A DNA stretch of 64,000 nucleotides, taken from contig JAJDAG010000149.1 of NCBI GenBank assembly GCA_029262005.1, positions 61,859 to 125,858 on the forward strand, given 5' to 3'. Shown here in pieces: positions 52,670 through 61,143 of this stretch. Each line of letters begins with the position of its first letter. Within the stretch, counting starts at the first letter, position 1. Source of the DNA: Candidatus Zhuqueibacterota bacterium. Lineage in GTDB: Bacteria > Zhuqueibacterota > Zhuqueibacteria > Oceanimicrobiales > Oceanimicrobiaceae. The notes under the pieces were generated by a model. The model saw nothing but the letters and a program-made list of their open reading frames with translations, searched no databases and was not told the DNA's origin. A program made the translations under genes and the position numbers.

Positions 52670-54760
52670 ATGCTTGATACTGTTCTGCAGATAGGGAAAG
52701 CCTTTAGAAGTTCACCCACCGGGCTAAAACATCATCGCTATGTAAAACCATGCCCGCAGGATACTGACAAACGAAAAATCCTTCGTCTGTCAATACCCGT
52801 TCGTAAAGATTTCACATTTAATTTCGACGCAATTGAAGAAATAACCGATGAAAATAAAATCCGTGATAAATTATTTTATCTGACTTTCAAAACATCTGAT
52901 GCAGACAGTTTGGTTAAATATATTTTCGGAGATATTTACTATACACCTTTAAAAGGTAACGAAGACGGGGGTGGTTATTATCGGATGGCGAACTTGCAAA
53001 ATAAACAAAAGGCTTATCACATAACTTCGTTCCACCGTGGTCAGGAAAATTTTAGGGAAATCGAGGGAATCTATCAAAAGAATTTGGTTTCACAGGAAAT
53101 TCCTCAGAATCAAATTGAAACCAAGCTTGAGAACTTCATTTTAAAGCGTTTTCGAAATGAATACAAAAAAAACATTGAACTCATCGAACGAATTCTTCTA
53201 TACCAGTGCGGCATTCAAGAATACCTGCAAAACAGATCAGATCATGGGGCTTTAACCAAAATTTTATCTGATGAAGAATTACTCAAAAAACTTACCGCCA
53301 AACATGTGTATTCAAATCTAAAACAAAGCAAAACAGCCAATAAAACAATTGAAAAAATTTTGGGAGTACAAGACCCTCTGTGGGAGGCGGTTGAATTTTC
53401 AGAAGAATGGATTTCAAAACTTTCAGCATATTCGACCGGCAACTTGTTCCTCCATTTTGATTTTCATGGAAAACAATGGTATGAGTACTCTACTGAACTA
53501 AAAATTATTAATCACAAAATTCTTGAAGATTTTGTAGAGCCCTCAAAAACAGGAAATGGCTATATTTTAAAGAAATACCTCTATAAAACGCTAAGTTCTG
53601 CAAAAAAGGATTTACAGTTTCCAACTTTTCGCGCTGAAGCAAGATACCGTAATAAAACTTTTGCAAAGCCTGAGGATATAATGGACTTAGTTTATGCCGT
53701 TGATTATTCCAAAAAAGAATCGATCCGAATACCGTTCAGTAGCATAAAGATTATCGTTTTACCAAAAGGTGAAAATTTGACTGCTGAAAATTTTGAAAAT
53801 TTCGGAAAAGGTACTATCTCTGTTGGGAATCTTGATGGGGGTCTAAAAAACCAAGAGGTGAGAATTAAGGAAGATAATGTACTTGAAAGTGAAGACATAT
53901 TATTTACACCCTTGATAAGTAATGTAGTCGATGAAATAATCCAATTTGATCTCGTCTTTTGCAAGGAGAGTAAGGGCTCAAGTCCGGATGTGGATGTAAT
54001 TGAGATTTCTGGTATAGATAAAAGCTATTTGCGGGAAATTGATAGACGAATCAAGATTATCAAACGCTCCATTTATGGTAAACGGGCAGAAGAAATCAAG
54101 ACCAAGCTAAAACCAATTGGGATTTCTCAGTCATTCGTAAATATACTAGGTGACACAACTGCAGAAAAAAAGAAATACCAAAGCCACATTTTTAAAGTCT
54201 TACCGCAAATTTATACCGGCATTTATTACAATGACCCAATTCTGTTGCCGAGATTCGTCGAAAAAACTGAGGAAAATATAAGAGGAGCATCAAAGAAAAA
54301 GTTCAATTTTAATTTACTAAAATATGACTTTTACTTTCTAACCCAAATTCAAAATACTCAAAAAAAAGGAGAACATTTGATGAACATCAAAAACTCAAAA
54401 AGTTACAAAATAGGACTGCTTTTGGGAGAATTAGCGCAGCAATTTGCCGCCTGGCGTAATGACTGCCCAATTAAGTCGTTTGAAAAAAGCTATGTCGGAA
54501 CATTATCTCGCCGGATAACAACAATGGCTGAGCTTCTTAAATTTAAGACTTTCATAGAAGAAAAATTAGTTCTTCATGAACGATCAAAATTCACATTCAA
54601 TGCTTCACAAAAATTAACCGAAGCTATCAAAGAATTAGAAGCTTCTTCAGAGGAAAAGTATGACCGACATAGGTGCTCCTTTGGTTTTTTTGAAAGTTAT
54701 TTTTCTACTGCCCAAAACAAAAAAGAAAAAGACCAACCACAAGCTTTAGAGGCTGAATAA
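52670..54760 (+). CDS. cas8b: Cas8b large subunit (type I-B Cascade, Csh1/TM1802-like)
   Basis: This 696-aa protein fits the Cas8b large subunit, which recognises the PAM in the type I-B complex. The assignment rests on size, position before cas7-cas5-cas3 and the start YVKPCPQDTDKRKILRLSIP. The Csh1-like N-half and helical C-terminal region are consistent. Codon 571 (54380) is an in-frame ATG behind an ideal ribosome binding site, which should give a separate Cas11 (see next entry). The gene is AT-rich: 33 percent GC in the sample 53101-53160. Confidence 0.85.
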   Translation: MLDTVLQIGKAFRSSPTGLKHHRYVKPCPQDTDKRKILRLSIPVRKDFTFNFDAIEEITDENKIRDKLFYLTFKTSDADSLVKYIFGDIYYTPLKGNEDGGGYYRMANLQNKQKAYHITSFHRGQENFREIEGIYQKNLVSQEIPQNQIETKLENFILKRFRNEYKKNIELIERILLYQCGIQEYLQNRSDHGALTKILSDEELLKKLTAKHVYSNLKQSKTANKTIEKILGVQDPLWEAVEFSEEWISKLSAYSTGNLFLHFDFHGKQWYEYSTELKIINHKILEDFVEPSKTGNGYILKKYLYKTLSSAKKDLQFPTFRAEARYRNKTFAKPEDIMDLVYAVDYSKKESIRIPFSSIKIIVLPKGENLTAENFENFGKGTISVGNLDGGLKNQEVRIKEDNVLESEDILFTPLISNVVDEIIQFDLVFCKESKGSSPDVDVIEISGIDKSYLREIDRRIKIIKRSIYGKRAEEIKTKLKPIGISQSFVNILGDTTAEKKKYQSHIFKVLPQIYTGIYYNDPILLPRFVEKTEENIRGASKKKFNFNLLKYDFYFLTQIQNTQKKGEHLMNIKNSKSYKIGLLLGELAQQFAAWRNDCPIKSFEKSYVGTLSRRITTMAELLKFKTFIEEKLVLHERSKFTFNASQKLTEAIKELEASSEEKYDRHRCSFGFFESYFSTAQNKKEKDQPQALEAE
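54380..54760 (+). CDS. cas11: Predicted Cas11b small subunit, internal start within cas8b
   Basis: AAGGAG at 54366-54371 sits 8 bases before an in-frame ATG at 54380, inside cas8b. Translation from there gives a 126-aa helical protein identical to the Cas8b C-terminus (start MNIKNSKSYKIG, end QALEAE). This is the size expected for the Cas11 small subunit. In types I-B, I-C and I-D, separate translation of a small subunit from within the large-subunit gene is established. Here it is a prediction from sequence only. Confidence 0.78.
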   Translation: MNIKNSKSYKIGLLLGELAQQFAAWRNDCPIKSFEKSYVGTLSRRITTMAELLKFKTFIEEKLVLHERSKFTFNASQKLTEAIKELEASSEEKYDRHRCSFGFFESYFSTAQNKKEKDQPQALEAE

Positions 54761-54804
54761 GAGTTTTGTGATAACAAAAACAATTTATTACGAGGAGTTT
54801 TAAA

Positions 54805-55815
54805 ATGGAAACAGGAAATAATCAATCTATCAAAGATAAGTCAGAGATTTTGTTTTTGTACGAAGGCACATACACAATACCTAACGGCGATCCATTTACT
54901 GGGGAACAGCGATATGACGAGGAAACCAAAAAAGTGCTCGTCAGCGACGTCAGGATAAAAAGGTATATTCGGGATTATATTTTGACACTTAACGACCATC
55001 TTCCCCAAGAAAAACGAAACGAAATTTATGTTTGGAATGACATTTCACAGGCCGAAGGTAAAGAATCAGGTTCGTCAGCAAGAATGAAAGCTCTAAAGAA
55101 AAGTTATGAAAATGATTCTTCGGTAAAAAAGAGAGACAAAAAAGGCAATGAAACTAATGCAATTGATGCATCAAAGTTGTTAAGAAAGTGTATTGATGTG
55201 AGACTTTTTGGCGGCATTTCGACTGAAGAGGGGGATGCAGTTAACCATACAGGACCAGTCCAGTTTGCCTTACTGAATCCCTCAATGAATGAGGTTGATT
55301 TGAGAATGCATCAAAACACCTCAGTTTTTGTATCAAGTGTTGAGAAGAGTCGCGGCGCCATTGGTACAACCACAGTAGTTCCCTACTGTATCAATCAAAT
55401 TCACGGCTGGATCAATCCACATTCTGCAAAATTCACCAACTTAACAGAGCAAGATATAAACTTAATGTTCAAATCTTTGTGGGAAAGTATCAACAATATA
55501 AATACACGTAGTAAGGCAAACCAGAACTCATTGCTTTTGGTACAAATCATTTACTCGGATCCGACAAAAAAAATCTATGGCCTGGATAGGTTAATCAAAA
55601 TGACGCCGAAGAACGACCTGCGAGGTGAGCAAATTCGCAGCATTGATGATGTTGAGTTCGATTTTTCCAAATTGATGGATGCGGCGAAGTCGGATGCTGT
55701 TGCAAAGGTTCGTTACTTTACCGAAATTGAAGGGCTTAAGAAAGGTCTGCAAGAAAAGACTCCCGACGGGAAATTAGTCAAAATGGACTTTGACCCAAAT
55801 TCACTAAACAGCTGA
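54805..55815 (+). CDS. cas7: Cas7 backbone subunit (Csh2-like)
   Basis: This 336-aa protein is the repeating backbone of Cascade that coats the crRNA. The Csh2-like start (ILFLYEGTYTIPNGDPFTG; RYDEETKKVLVSDVRIKRYI) and the phrase FGGISTEEGDAVNHTGPVQF are typical of type I-B Cas7. A clear ribosome binding site (GAGGAG, TACGAGGAG region) precedes the ATG. It lies 44 bases after cas8b and 8 bases before cas5 in one operon. Confidence 0.95.
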   Translation: METGNNQSIKDKSEILFLYEGTYTIPNGDPFTGEQRYDEETKKVLVSDVRIKRYIRDYILTLNDHLPQEKRNEIYVWNDISQAEGKESGSSARMKALKKSYENDSSVKKRDKKGNETNAIDASKLLRKCIDVRLFGGISTEEGDAVNHTGPVQFALLNPSMNEVDLRMHQNTSVFVSSVEKSRGAIGTTTVVPYCINQIHGWINPHSAKFTNLTEQDINLMFKSLWESINNINTRSKANQNSLLLVQIIYSDPTKKIYGLDRLIKMTPKNDLRGEQIRSIDDVEFDFSKLMDAAKSDAVAKVRYFTEIEGLKKGLQEKTPDGKLVKMDFDPNSLNS

Positions 55816-55823
55816 GTAAAAAT

Positions 55824-56522
55824 ATGAAAGCATTTCAATTGATTGTTGCGGGGAATTGGGCACATTTCAAGAAGCCTGAGACGAACAACAACCCTCTCAC
55901 TCACGATTTCATTACCAAAACAGCATTTGTTGGTTTAATTGGAGCAGTGCTGGGAATTGAACGAAAAAAGATGTGCCCATTATTTCCAATACTTTGCGAA
56001 GACCTGTGTTACGGGGTACAAATTCTGCAACCGGTGAAGAAAGAGACATGGGGATTTACTATGCGCAAAGCGGTTAATTTACTTAAGAAGGCTCCCAAAC
56101 ATCTTGAACTGCTCAAGAATCCTAAATACAAAATTTCATTGGCTTTACGAAGTGAACGTTCTGAAGTCATATTCATGCAATTTTTGCAGTCAATAAAATC
56201 TAAACATGCTAATTTTACACCTGTCTTAGGCTTGCACAATTGTCCGGCTGACTTGTCGTTTCTTGGAGAAGGTGCTTTTTCAGAAAAACAATCTGGTTCG
56301 TTTGCAGCAAAGTGTTTTGTTACTCGAAAACATTCGATAGACCTACAGGAAAACCCAAAATTTCGTGTAGGCCTCGACAAAATACCTACGTTCCAGAATG
56401 ATGATTTCTGGAATCTTCCGGGAAAATACGTTGAGATAATCTATCCCTCTGAGAATCACGAAATTCGTGTAGCCGGAGACTTTTATAAATATGATGATGG
56501 AGAACCTTGGTGCTTGATATAA
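55824..56522 (+). CDS. cas5: Cas5 subunit (type I-B)
   Basis: This 232-aa protein is the RAMP subunit that holds the 5' handle of the crRNA. The N-terminal strand-and-loop fits Cas5 (LIVAGNWAHFKKPETNNNPLTHDFITKTAFVGL shape), as does the gene order cas7-cas5-cas3. Cas6 is separate here, so Cas5 should be non-catalytic. The 3' end overlaps the start of cas3 by 16 bases, so the two are translationally coupled. Confidence 0.93.
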   Translation: MKAFQLIVAGNWAHFKKPETNNNPLTHDFITKTAFVGLIGAVLGIERKKMCPLFPILCEDLCYGVQILQPVKKETWGFTMRKAVNLLKKAPKHLELLKNPKYKISLALRSERSEVIFMQFLQSIKSKHANFTPVLGLHNCPADLSFLGEGAFSEKQSGSFAAKCFVTRKHSIDLQENPKFRVGLDKIPTFQNDDFWNLPGKYVEIIYPSENHEIRVAGDFYKYDDGEPWCLI

Positions 56523-58894
56523 GTCAATATCGATCTCATCCGAACAAAAGCCTTTTGGATCACACGCGGGGAGTTTTGGAAGGAGTTCAATTAAGGACGA
56601 ATTCAAAGGTTGCTGAGATAGCTGCGATATTCCACGATGTTGGCAAAATTAATCCCCATTTCCAGAAAAAACTTGATGGAGAAAATGGAAAGGGGTATTC
56701 GAATCATTCTTATCTTTCGGCTTTTTCATTCCTGAGCTTCTGTGCTAACAATCAGTCCGGTATTCTTGATTTATTTGGAAATCAAAAGGAATGGTTGGCA
56801 AGTATTTTGGCAATTATTGCTCACCATCACGGTAATTTACCTGACTTCAAGAATATCATTCTCAAAGAAGAAGAAACGAAGAGATTAATTACCTTCTTAG
56901 AACAAAACACATGTTTACCAGCATCGGATTTTCTTCAAGAGTTATTACCACATAAACCATTCTCCGTTTTAGAGCAGCCAAACAGAGAACATTTATGCAG
57001 TTCAGTACCCATTCAACTCATCCGAACGATTTCTAATCCGATAGATTTTTTTCTTGAAACTCAGTTCTCTTTTTCATGTTTGATAGCAACTGATAAAGTA
57101 GATGCAAGTGGGTTTTCACCGAATCCGGACGATATTAGCTCATTCTGCCATAGCTATAATAATAAACTCGAAACGTATCTTTCGAATTTTTCAATCAAAT
57201 CTCCTCTCAATAAGTTAAGAACAAAAATGCGCGTGGAAGCCGTTAAAAATCTTAATTCAGAATTAAAAAACGGAACCCGCCTATTTTCTTTAACGGCGCC
57301 AACCGGTTCTGGGAAAACAATGATGCTGCTTGCGCTTGCAGATGAAATATTGAAACATCAACCAAACATGAGAATTATTTATGCCCTGCCTTTTCTTTCC
57401 ATCACAGAACAAGTAGCAGAAATAAGTTATGACGTTTTCAAAGGGCTAACAGAACATATTCGGCGTATTGATTCAAAGGCTGACAATAGTAGTTTTGAAG
57501 AATTTCAAAAAGAATTGGATGCAAACCCGGATGAATCAAATAAAATATTGGCAGAACAGTTCGCCGAAGATACATTCGACTATCCATTTATGATCACAAC
57601 ATTCGTCAGGTTATTTGAAACGCTGGTCAGCAATAAAAATGCAACTTTGCTAAAACTACCTAACTTTTCAAATTCCATCTTTTTAATCGATGAAATTCAA
57701 GCGCTGCCGCCTCGACTCTACGGCTTCTTCATAGCCTTGCTCGATGCCTTTTGTAGAAAGGTTAACTCCTATGCTATCATCTCTACTGCGACCATGCCCA
57801 ATTTCGACTTACCAGAAAATAACAAACATGATCTAAAGTCATTTTTTAATGACTATTCTTGTCCTCCGGAACTTTTATCACTAGAGCATTTTGAAAACTC
57901 TCTATTCAATCGATATAATCTGGAACGCATACCGGAACCAATCGAGATTCATGAACTTGCAGATCTCATTGCCAACGAAGCGGCATCCGGGTTAGTAATT
58001 CTAAATACAATTCAAGATACCAAGGATTTATATGACATCCTTTCAAAGAGGAAATCAAAAGCAAAAATCGTTTTACTAAACACACATTTTACACCAAATG
58101 ATAGACTCAATAAAATTGACACTTGCAAAGCTATTTTAGAAAAAGGCCACCGAGTGATTCTTATTTCAACTCAGCTAATTGAAGCCGGGGTCGATATCGA
58201 TTTTCCAATTGTCTATCGTGATATATGCCCTATTCCCAATTTAGTCCAATCCGCCGGACGCTGCAATAGGAATGGTAAATACAAAAAGAAAGGGCGCATG
58301 ATTATTTTTGATCTACAAAAAAATAATCAAAGCAGATCTACTTTGATTTATCGCGGTAAAGATTCTCGCTTTTTAAACTATGCAAAAGAAAAAATACTGG
58401 ATAGAGTTTTTGAGGAACCAGAACTTCTATTCTTACAAAAAAACTTCTTTGTTGAGATTAAAAACAAGACAGTTTTTGGACTCCATGAAAGTAGCCAATT
58501 CGAGAATGATGAAATAGACTTTATTGAGAGAATAAAACAAGGAGCATTTAAAGAAATTGGGAAATTTAAACTTATCGATGATAACGAGTTTGGGGAACAA
58601 AATAGGTACTTTATTCCAAAAAGCGAAAATGATAATGATTTTGATACTCTTCAAAAATATTATCAAGAATTGAAAACAATTGCAACAAAAGACCACACTG
58701 GTAGAAGATTGGCACGACTAAGGCTACAAAATCAATTAAGAAGAATGGCAGGACAAATTATTCAAATTAGACTTCATAAGAATGGCAATAAACCACTTGT
58801 TTCTGATGAGTGCTGTGGTATTTCTAAAATATCAAATGAATATTATGATAATGAAACAGGAATTCGTTTGAATGTTGACAACCAAATACTATAG
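56507..58894 (+). CDS. cas3: Cas3 HD nuclease-helicase
   Basis: This 795-aa protein degrades the target DNA once Cascade has bound. The N-terminal HD nuclease is complete (LLDHTRGVLEG, FHDVGKINPHF, NHSYLSAF within the first 75 residues). The helicase part shows Walker A APTGSGKTMM at about 264-273, the DExH-type box LIDEIQALPP at about 393, and motif VI QSAGRCNRNGK at about 580. The start is TTG at 56507 or GTG at 56510, overlapping cas5. GC is low (32 percent in 57481-57540). The protein looks fully active. Confidence 0.95.
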   Translation: MVLDISQYRSHPNKSLLDHTRGVLEGVQLRTNSKVAEIAAIFHDVGKINPHFQKKLDGENGKGYSNHSYLSAFSFLSFCANNQSGILDLFGNQKEWLASILAIIAHHHGNLPDFKNIILKEEETKRLITFLEQNTCLPASDFLQELLPHKPFSVLEQPNREHLCSSVPIQLIRTISNPIDFFLETQFSFSCLIATDKVDASGFSPNPDDISSFCHSYNNKLETYLSNFSIKSPLNKLRTKMRVEAVKNLNSELKNGTRLFSLTAPTGSGKTMMLLALADEILKHQPNMRIIYALPFLSITEQVAEISYDVFKGLTEHIRRIDSKADNSSFEEFQKELDANPDESNKILAEQFAEDTFDYPFMITTFVRLFETLVSNKNATLLKLPNFSNSIFLIDEIQALPPRLYGFFIALLDAFCRKVNSYAIISTATMPNFDLPENNKHDLKSFFNDYSCPPELLSLEHFENSLFNRYNLERIPEPIEIHELADLIANEAASGLVILNTIQDTKDLYDILSKRKSKAKIVLLNTHFTPNDRLNKIDTCKAILEKGHRVILISTQLIEAGVDIDFPIVYRDICPIPNLVQSAGRCNRNGKYKKKGRMIIFDLQKNNQSRSTLIYRGKDSRFLNYAKEKILDRVFEEPELLFLQKNFFVEIKNKTVFGLHESSQFENDEIDFIERIKQGAFKEIGKFKLIDDNEFGEQNRYFIPKSENDNDFDTLQKYYQELKTIATKDHTGRRLARLRLQNQLRRMAGQIIQIRLHKNGNKPLVSDECCGISKISNEYYDNETGIRLNVDNQIL

Positions 58895-58973
58895 GCTGTT
58901 TGAAGTAAACAAGTACAACTTAAAACGAAAAAAATGACGACTGCTTTGCAAATGGCGAGAATGAAATACCTCC

Positions 58974-59006
58974 AGAAACCGACTTTCTCCGAGAAAGTCG
59001 GTTTCT
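58974..59006. repeat. Perfect 15-bp palindrome downstream of cas3
   Basis: AGAAACCGACTTTCT and its reverse complement flank a 3-base loop (CCG). No T-run follows, so it looks like an extragenic palindrome that may also weaken readthrough into cas4. A second, imperfect hairpin (CCTCCGGAAG/CTTCCAGAGG) follows at 59021-59047. Confidence 0.8.
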
Positions 59007-59094
59007 CTTGATGTTCTTATCCTCCGGAAGCTCAAAACTTCCAGAGGGTGGGTGGTAAATAAAGTTCATCTAGGAAATATTCGAGGATTACTCT

Positions 59095-59652
59095 TTGGAA
59101 ACGCAGGATATTGATACGCAAGACGCAGGTAGAACTCCGAGTGTAATCGGAGTGGCTGCCGGAAAAAACATCACCGGCACGCAAATGAACTATTATTTTG
59201 TTTGCCACACCAAACTCTGGCTCTTCTCCCACAACATCCAGATGGAGCAGGAGTCGGATATTGTCGCGCTGGGAAAATTAACGCACGAGGAACACTACAA
59301 CCGCGACAGCAAAGAAATTCTCGTGCTCGAAGGCATCAAACTCGACCGCATCACACCCGATGGCTACGTGCATGAAATCAAAAAGAGCGACCGGGGAGAG
59401 CACGCACACATCTGGCAGCTCAAGTACTATCTCTGGCGCTTGCAGGAAAACGGATTCGGCCAACTCAAAGGCGTGCTTGAGTTCCCGAAACAGCGCAAAC
59501 GCGTGGCGGTGCAACTGAGCGCAGAGGATGAAAAGCTGATTTTTGAGAAGATGGCAGCAATTACGGAAATCGTCAGCCAGCCGAAACCGCCGACGGCTAA
59601 AAAGATTGGCTTTTGCCGGCGATGCTCGTATCGGGAGCTGTGTTGGTGCTGA
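59095..59652 (+). CDS. cas4: Cas4 adaptation nuclease
   Basis: This 185-aa RecB-family nuclease selects and trims prespacers with Cas1-Cas2. The iron-sulfur ligands are visible as one Cys near the N-terminus (FVCHTKLWLF) and a cluster at the end (FCRRCSYRELCWC). The nuclease core is HEEHY, then LDRITPDGYVHEIKKSD with the catalytic Asp/Glu-Lys. The TTG start at 59095 lies 7 bases after GAGGA. It is GC-richer than cas3 (58 percent in 59461-59520) and is split from cas1 by 2.2 kb of other DNA. Confidence 0.92.
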   Translation: METQDIDTQDAGRTPSVIGVAAGKNITGTQMNYYFVCHTKLWLFSHNIQMEQESDIVALGKLTHEEHYNRDSKEILVLEGIKLDRITPDGYVHEIKKSDRGEHAHIWQLKYYLWRLQENGFGQLKGVLEFPKQRKRVAVQLSAEDEKLIFEKMAAITEIVSQPKPPTAKKIGFCRRCSYRELCWC

Positions 59653-59664
59653 AAGCCGCTGCTC

Positions 59665-59695
59665 ACCTTCCGGAGGCTTGGAGCCTCCGGAAGGT
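59665..59695. repeat. Perfect 14-bp palindrome after cas4
   Basis: ACCTTCCGGAGGCT and AGCCTCCGGAAGGT flank TGG. It lies 13 bases past the cas4 stop. CCGGAAGGTAGC also recurs at 60680-60691, so it is one of a small family of extragenic palindromes here. Confidence 0.8.
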
Positions 59696-59758
59696 AGCAC
59701 TGGAGGGCGGAAAAGTGACAAACGAAGCTAATAAAATGTCATCCAACCAGAGCAAAAC

Positions 59759-59884
59759 GATTGCCGACCACAGAAAAATGATAAGCGACCGTGATAAAGT
59801 GATTGCCGACCATAGAAAAATGACAGACGACCACGGAAAAATGATTGCCGACCATGATAAAGTGATAAACCACCGGTCGGCAAT
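59759..59884 (+). repeat. Six-unit 21-bp tandem repeat
   Basis: Six units of exactly 21 bp lie in tandem, starting at 59759, 59780, 59801, 59822, 59843 and 59864. They alternate between GATTGCCGACCA- and GATAAGCGACC-like starts and -GAAAAAT or -GATAAAGT ends. In the frame of the following gene each unit encodes seven residues (IADHRKM, ISDRDKV, IADHRKM, TDDHGKM, IADHDKV), a heptad pattern. Confidence 0.85.
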
Positions 59885-60020
59885 GAAAAGTATCGGGCAG
59901 GATAACGAAATATCCAATAGTACAATGATTTTTTATGTCAAACAAGGTTACCTGCTGCCGGAATTGCGGCAGGTAGCAATCATTGAGCTATATTTATTAA
60001 CCCAAACAAGGAGGTTCCTT

Positions 60021-60671
60021 ATGCCTAAGAAATCAATTGACCAACGTTTGTTGGAGGCAAAAGTAACAATTGAGAATGCTTTGTCAGATAGCGAAATACT
60101 GGGGTTAGTCACTCCGTTTGGCTATGATGAGGCCAGGCTTATTGCAGCGAAGACCGCGCGCGATAACGCCGAGATGTTGCACCAGAAGCAAAAAACCGAA
60201 TATGGCGAGCAGCACGCTGCCACAGGTATCCTTGAACAAGGCCAGGCACAGGCAAACAAGGAGTATATGCGTTGTGTAAAACTGGGCCGGGTTGGTTTAA
60301 AGGATAACACTGGCGCGCTTCTCAAGCTCGGTCTGGTTGGCCGCAGAAAAGAAGATATCGCCGGCTGGCTAATCCAGGTGAAGCAATTTTACAGCAATGC
60401 GCTCGCCGATCCGGCAATTATCGCCGATTTGGCCAAAGTAGGTGTTTTGCAAGAAAGGCTGGAAGCCGGCCAACAACTCTATGAGGCTGTGGAAGCGGCG
60501 AAGCTGACGCAGGAAAAAGAGCGCGGTGATGCGCAACAGGCAACACTCGATCGCAACAATGCCGTGGCGGCGGTTGCTGAATGGAAGGCCGATTTCACAG
60601 TGATTGCGCGCGTGGCGCTGGAAGACAAACCGCAGCTTCTGGAAAAGCTCGGTATTTTTGAGGCGTCGTAG
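60021..60671 (+). CDS. Conserved hypothetical protein, helical
   Basis: This 216-aa protein is all-helical and charged, with repeated halves (LLEAKVTIENALSD ... YNNAEMLHQKQ-like; QFYSNALADPAIIADLAKVG; DKPQLLEKLGIF). I have a sense of a widespread unnamed family in environmental bacteria, but cannot give it a function. AAGGAGG at 60008-60014 sits 6 bases before the ATG. The frame stays open upstream to a GTG at 59715 behind GGAGG, which would add the heptad repeats as an N-terminal extension of about 100 residues. It separates cas4 from cas1 and is not a known cas gene. Confidence 0.7.
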   Translation: MPKKSIDQRLLEAKVTIENALSDSEILGLVTPFGYDEARLIAAKTARDNAEMLHQKQKTEYGEQHAATGILEQGQAQANKEYMRCVKLGRVGLKDNTGALLKLGLVGRRKEDIAGWLIQVKQFYSNALADPAIIADLAKVGVLQERLEAGQQLYEAVEAAKLTQEKERGDAQQATLDRNNAVAAVAEWKADFTVIARVALEDKPQLLEKLGIFEAS

Positions 60672-60698
60672 AAAAGTCACCGGAAGGTAGCTCCATAA

Positions 60699-60729
60699 GA
60701 AGGTAACCTTTTTAAAAAAGGTTACCTTC
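60699..60729. terminator. Palindrome, possible bidirectional terminator
   Basis: GAAGGTAACCTTTTT and AAAAAGGTTACCTTC are perfect complements around one A. It lies 27 bases past the hypothetical gene. The T/A runs are inside the stem, so terminator activity is possible but not certain. Confidence 0.5.
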
Positions 60730-60767
60730 AAAATATCCTATTTTAGCAGAACCATAAAATAGAAAAT

Positions 60768-60914
60768 ATGGAGTACATCGACTATGTCGATGTGCATCAA
60801 CGGCAGTCGATGTAATTACGCAAGCAGAGAATTTATTGGAATGTGGACTAAATTTAAGATAGGACATTTTGGGGGAGTCTTTACAGCGACTAACGCCGCT
60901 GATGCATTGACATA
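60768..60914 (+). repeat. REPIN-like repeat R1, right end deleted
   Basis: This is the first of three copies of a repeat of about 162 bp. It starts ATGGAGTACATCGAC and has the CATCGAC-TAT-GTCGATG hairpin, but stops at GCATTGACATA, where it joins a remnant of the transposase gene. The right terminal hairpin is half lost. Confidence 0.82.
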
Positions 60915-60969
60915 CAGAGGATATTAAAAATATCCTTTTAATGACTTGAACATCAAGGATGATTTTTGA
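60915..60969 (+). pseudogene. 3' remnant of a REP-associated transposase gene
   Basis: The 55 bases before the TGA at 60967 match the last codons of the intact transposase at 61144-61689 (AGAGGATATT, TATCCTTTTAA, GACTT, ATCAAGGATGATTTTTGA). All upstream coding sequence is missing. An internal deletion of an earlier R-transposase unit explains it. Confidence 0.82.
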
Positions 60970-60973
60970 AAAT

Positions 60974-61135
60974 ATGGAGTACATCGACTATGTCGATGCG
61001 CGTCGCCGGCAGTCGATGTAATTACGCAAGCAGAGAATTTATTGGAATGTGGACTAAATTTAAGATAGGACATTTTGGGGGTGCCTTTACAGCGACTAAC
61101 GCCGCTGATGCATTGACATAGTCAATGCACTCCAT
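60974..61135 (+). repeat. REPIN-like repeat R2
   Basis: This complete 162-bp copy has terminal inverted repeats of 25 bp with three mismatches (ATGGAGTACATCGACTATG at the left, the reverse complement of ATGGAGTGCATTGACTATG at the right). Each end itself forms a 7-3-7 hairpin (CATCGAC-TAT-GTCGATG and CATTGAC-ATA-GTCAATG). It ends 8 bases before the transposase ATG. Confidence 0.88.
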
Positions 61136-61143
61136 ACAAAACT

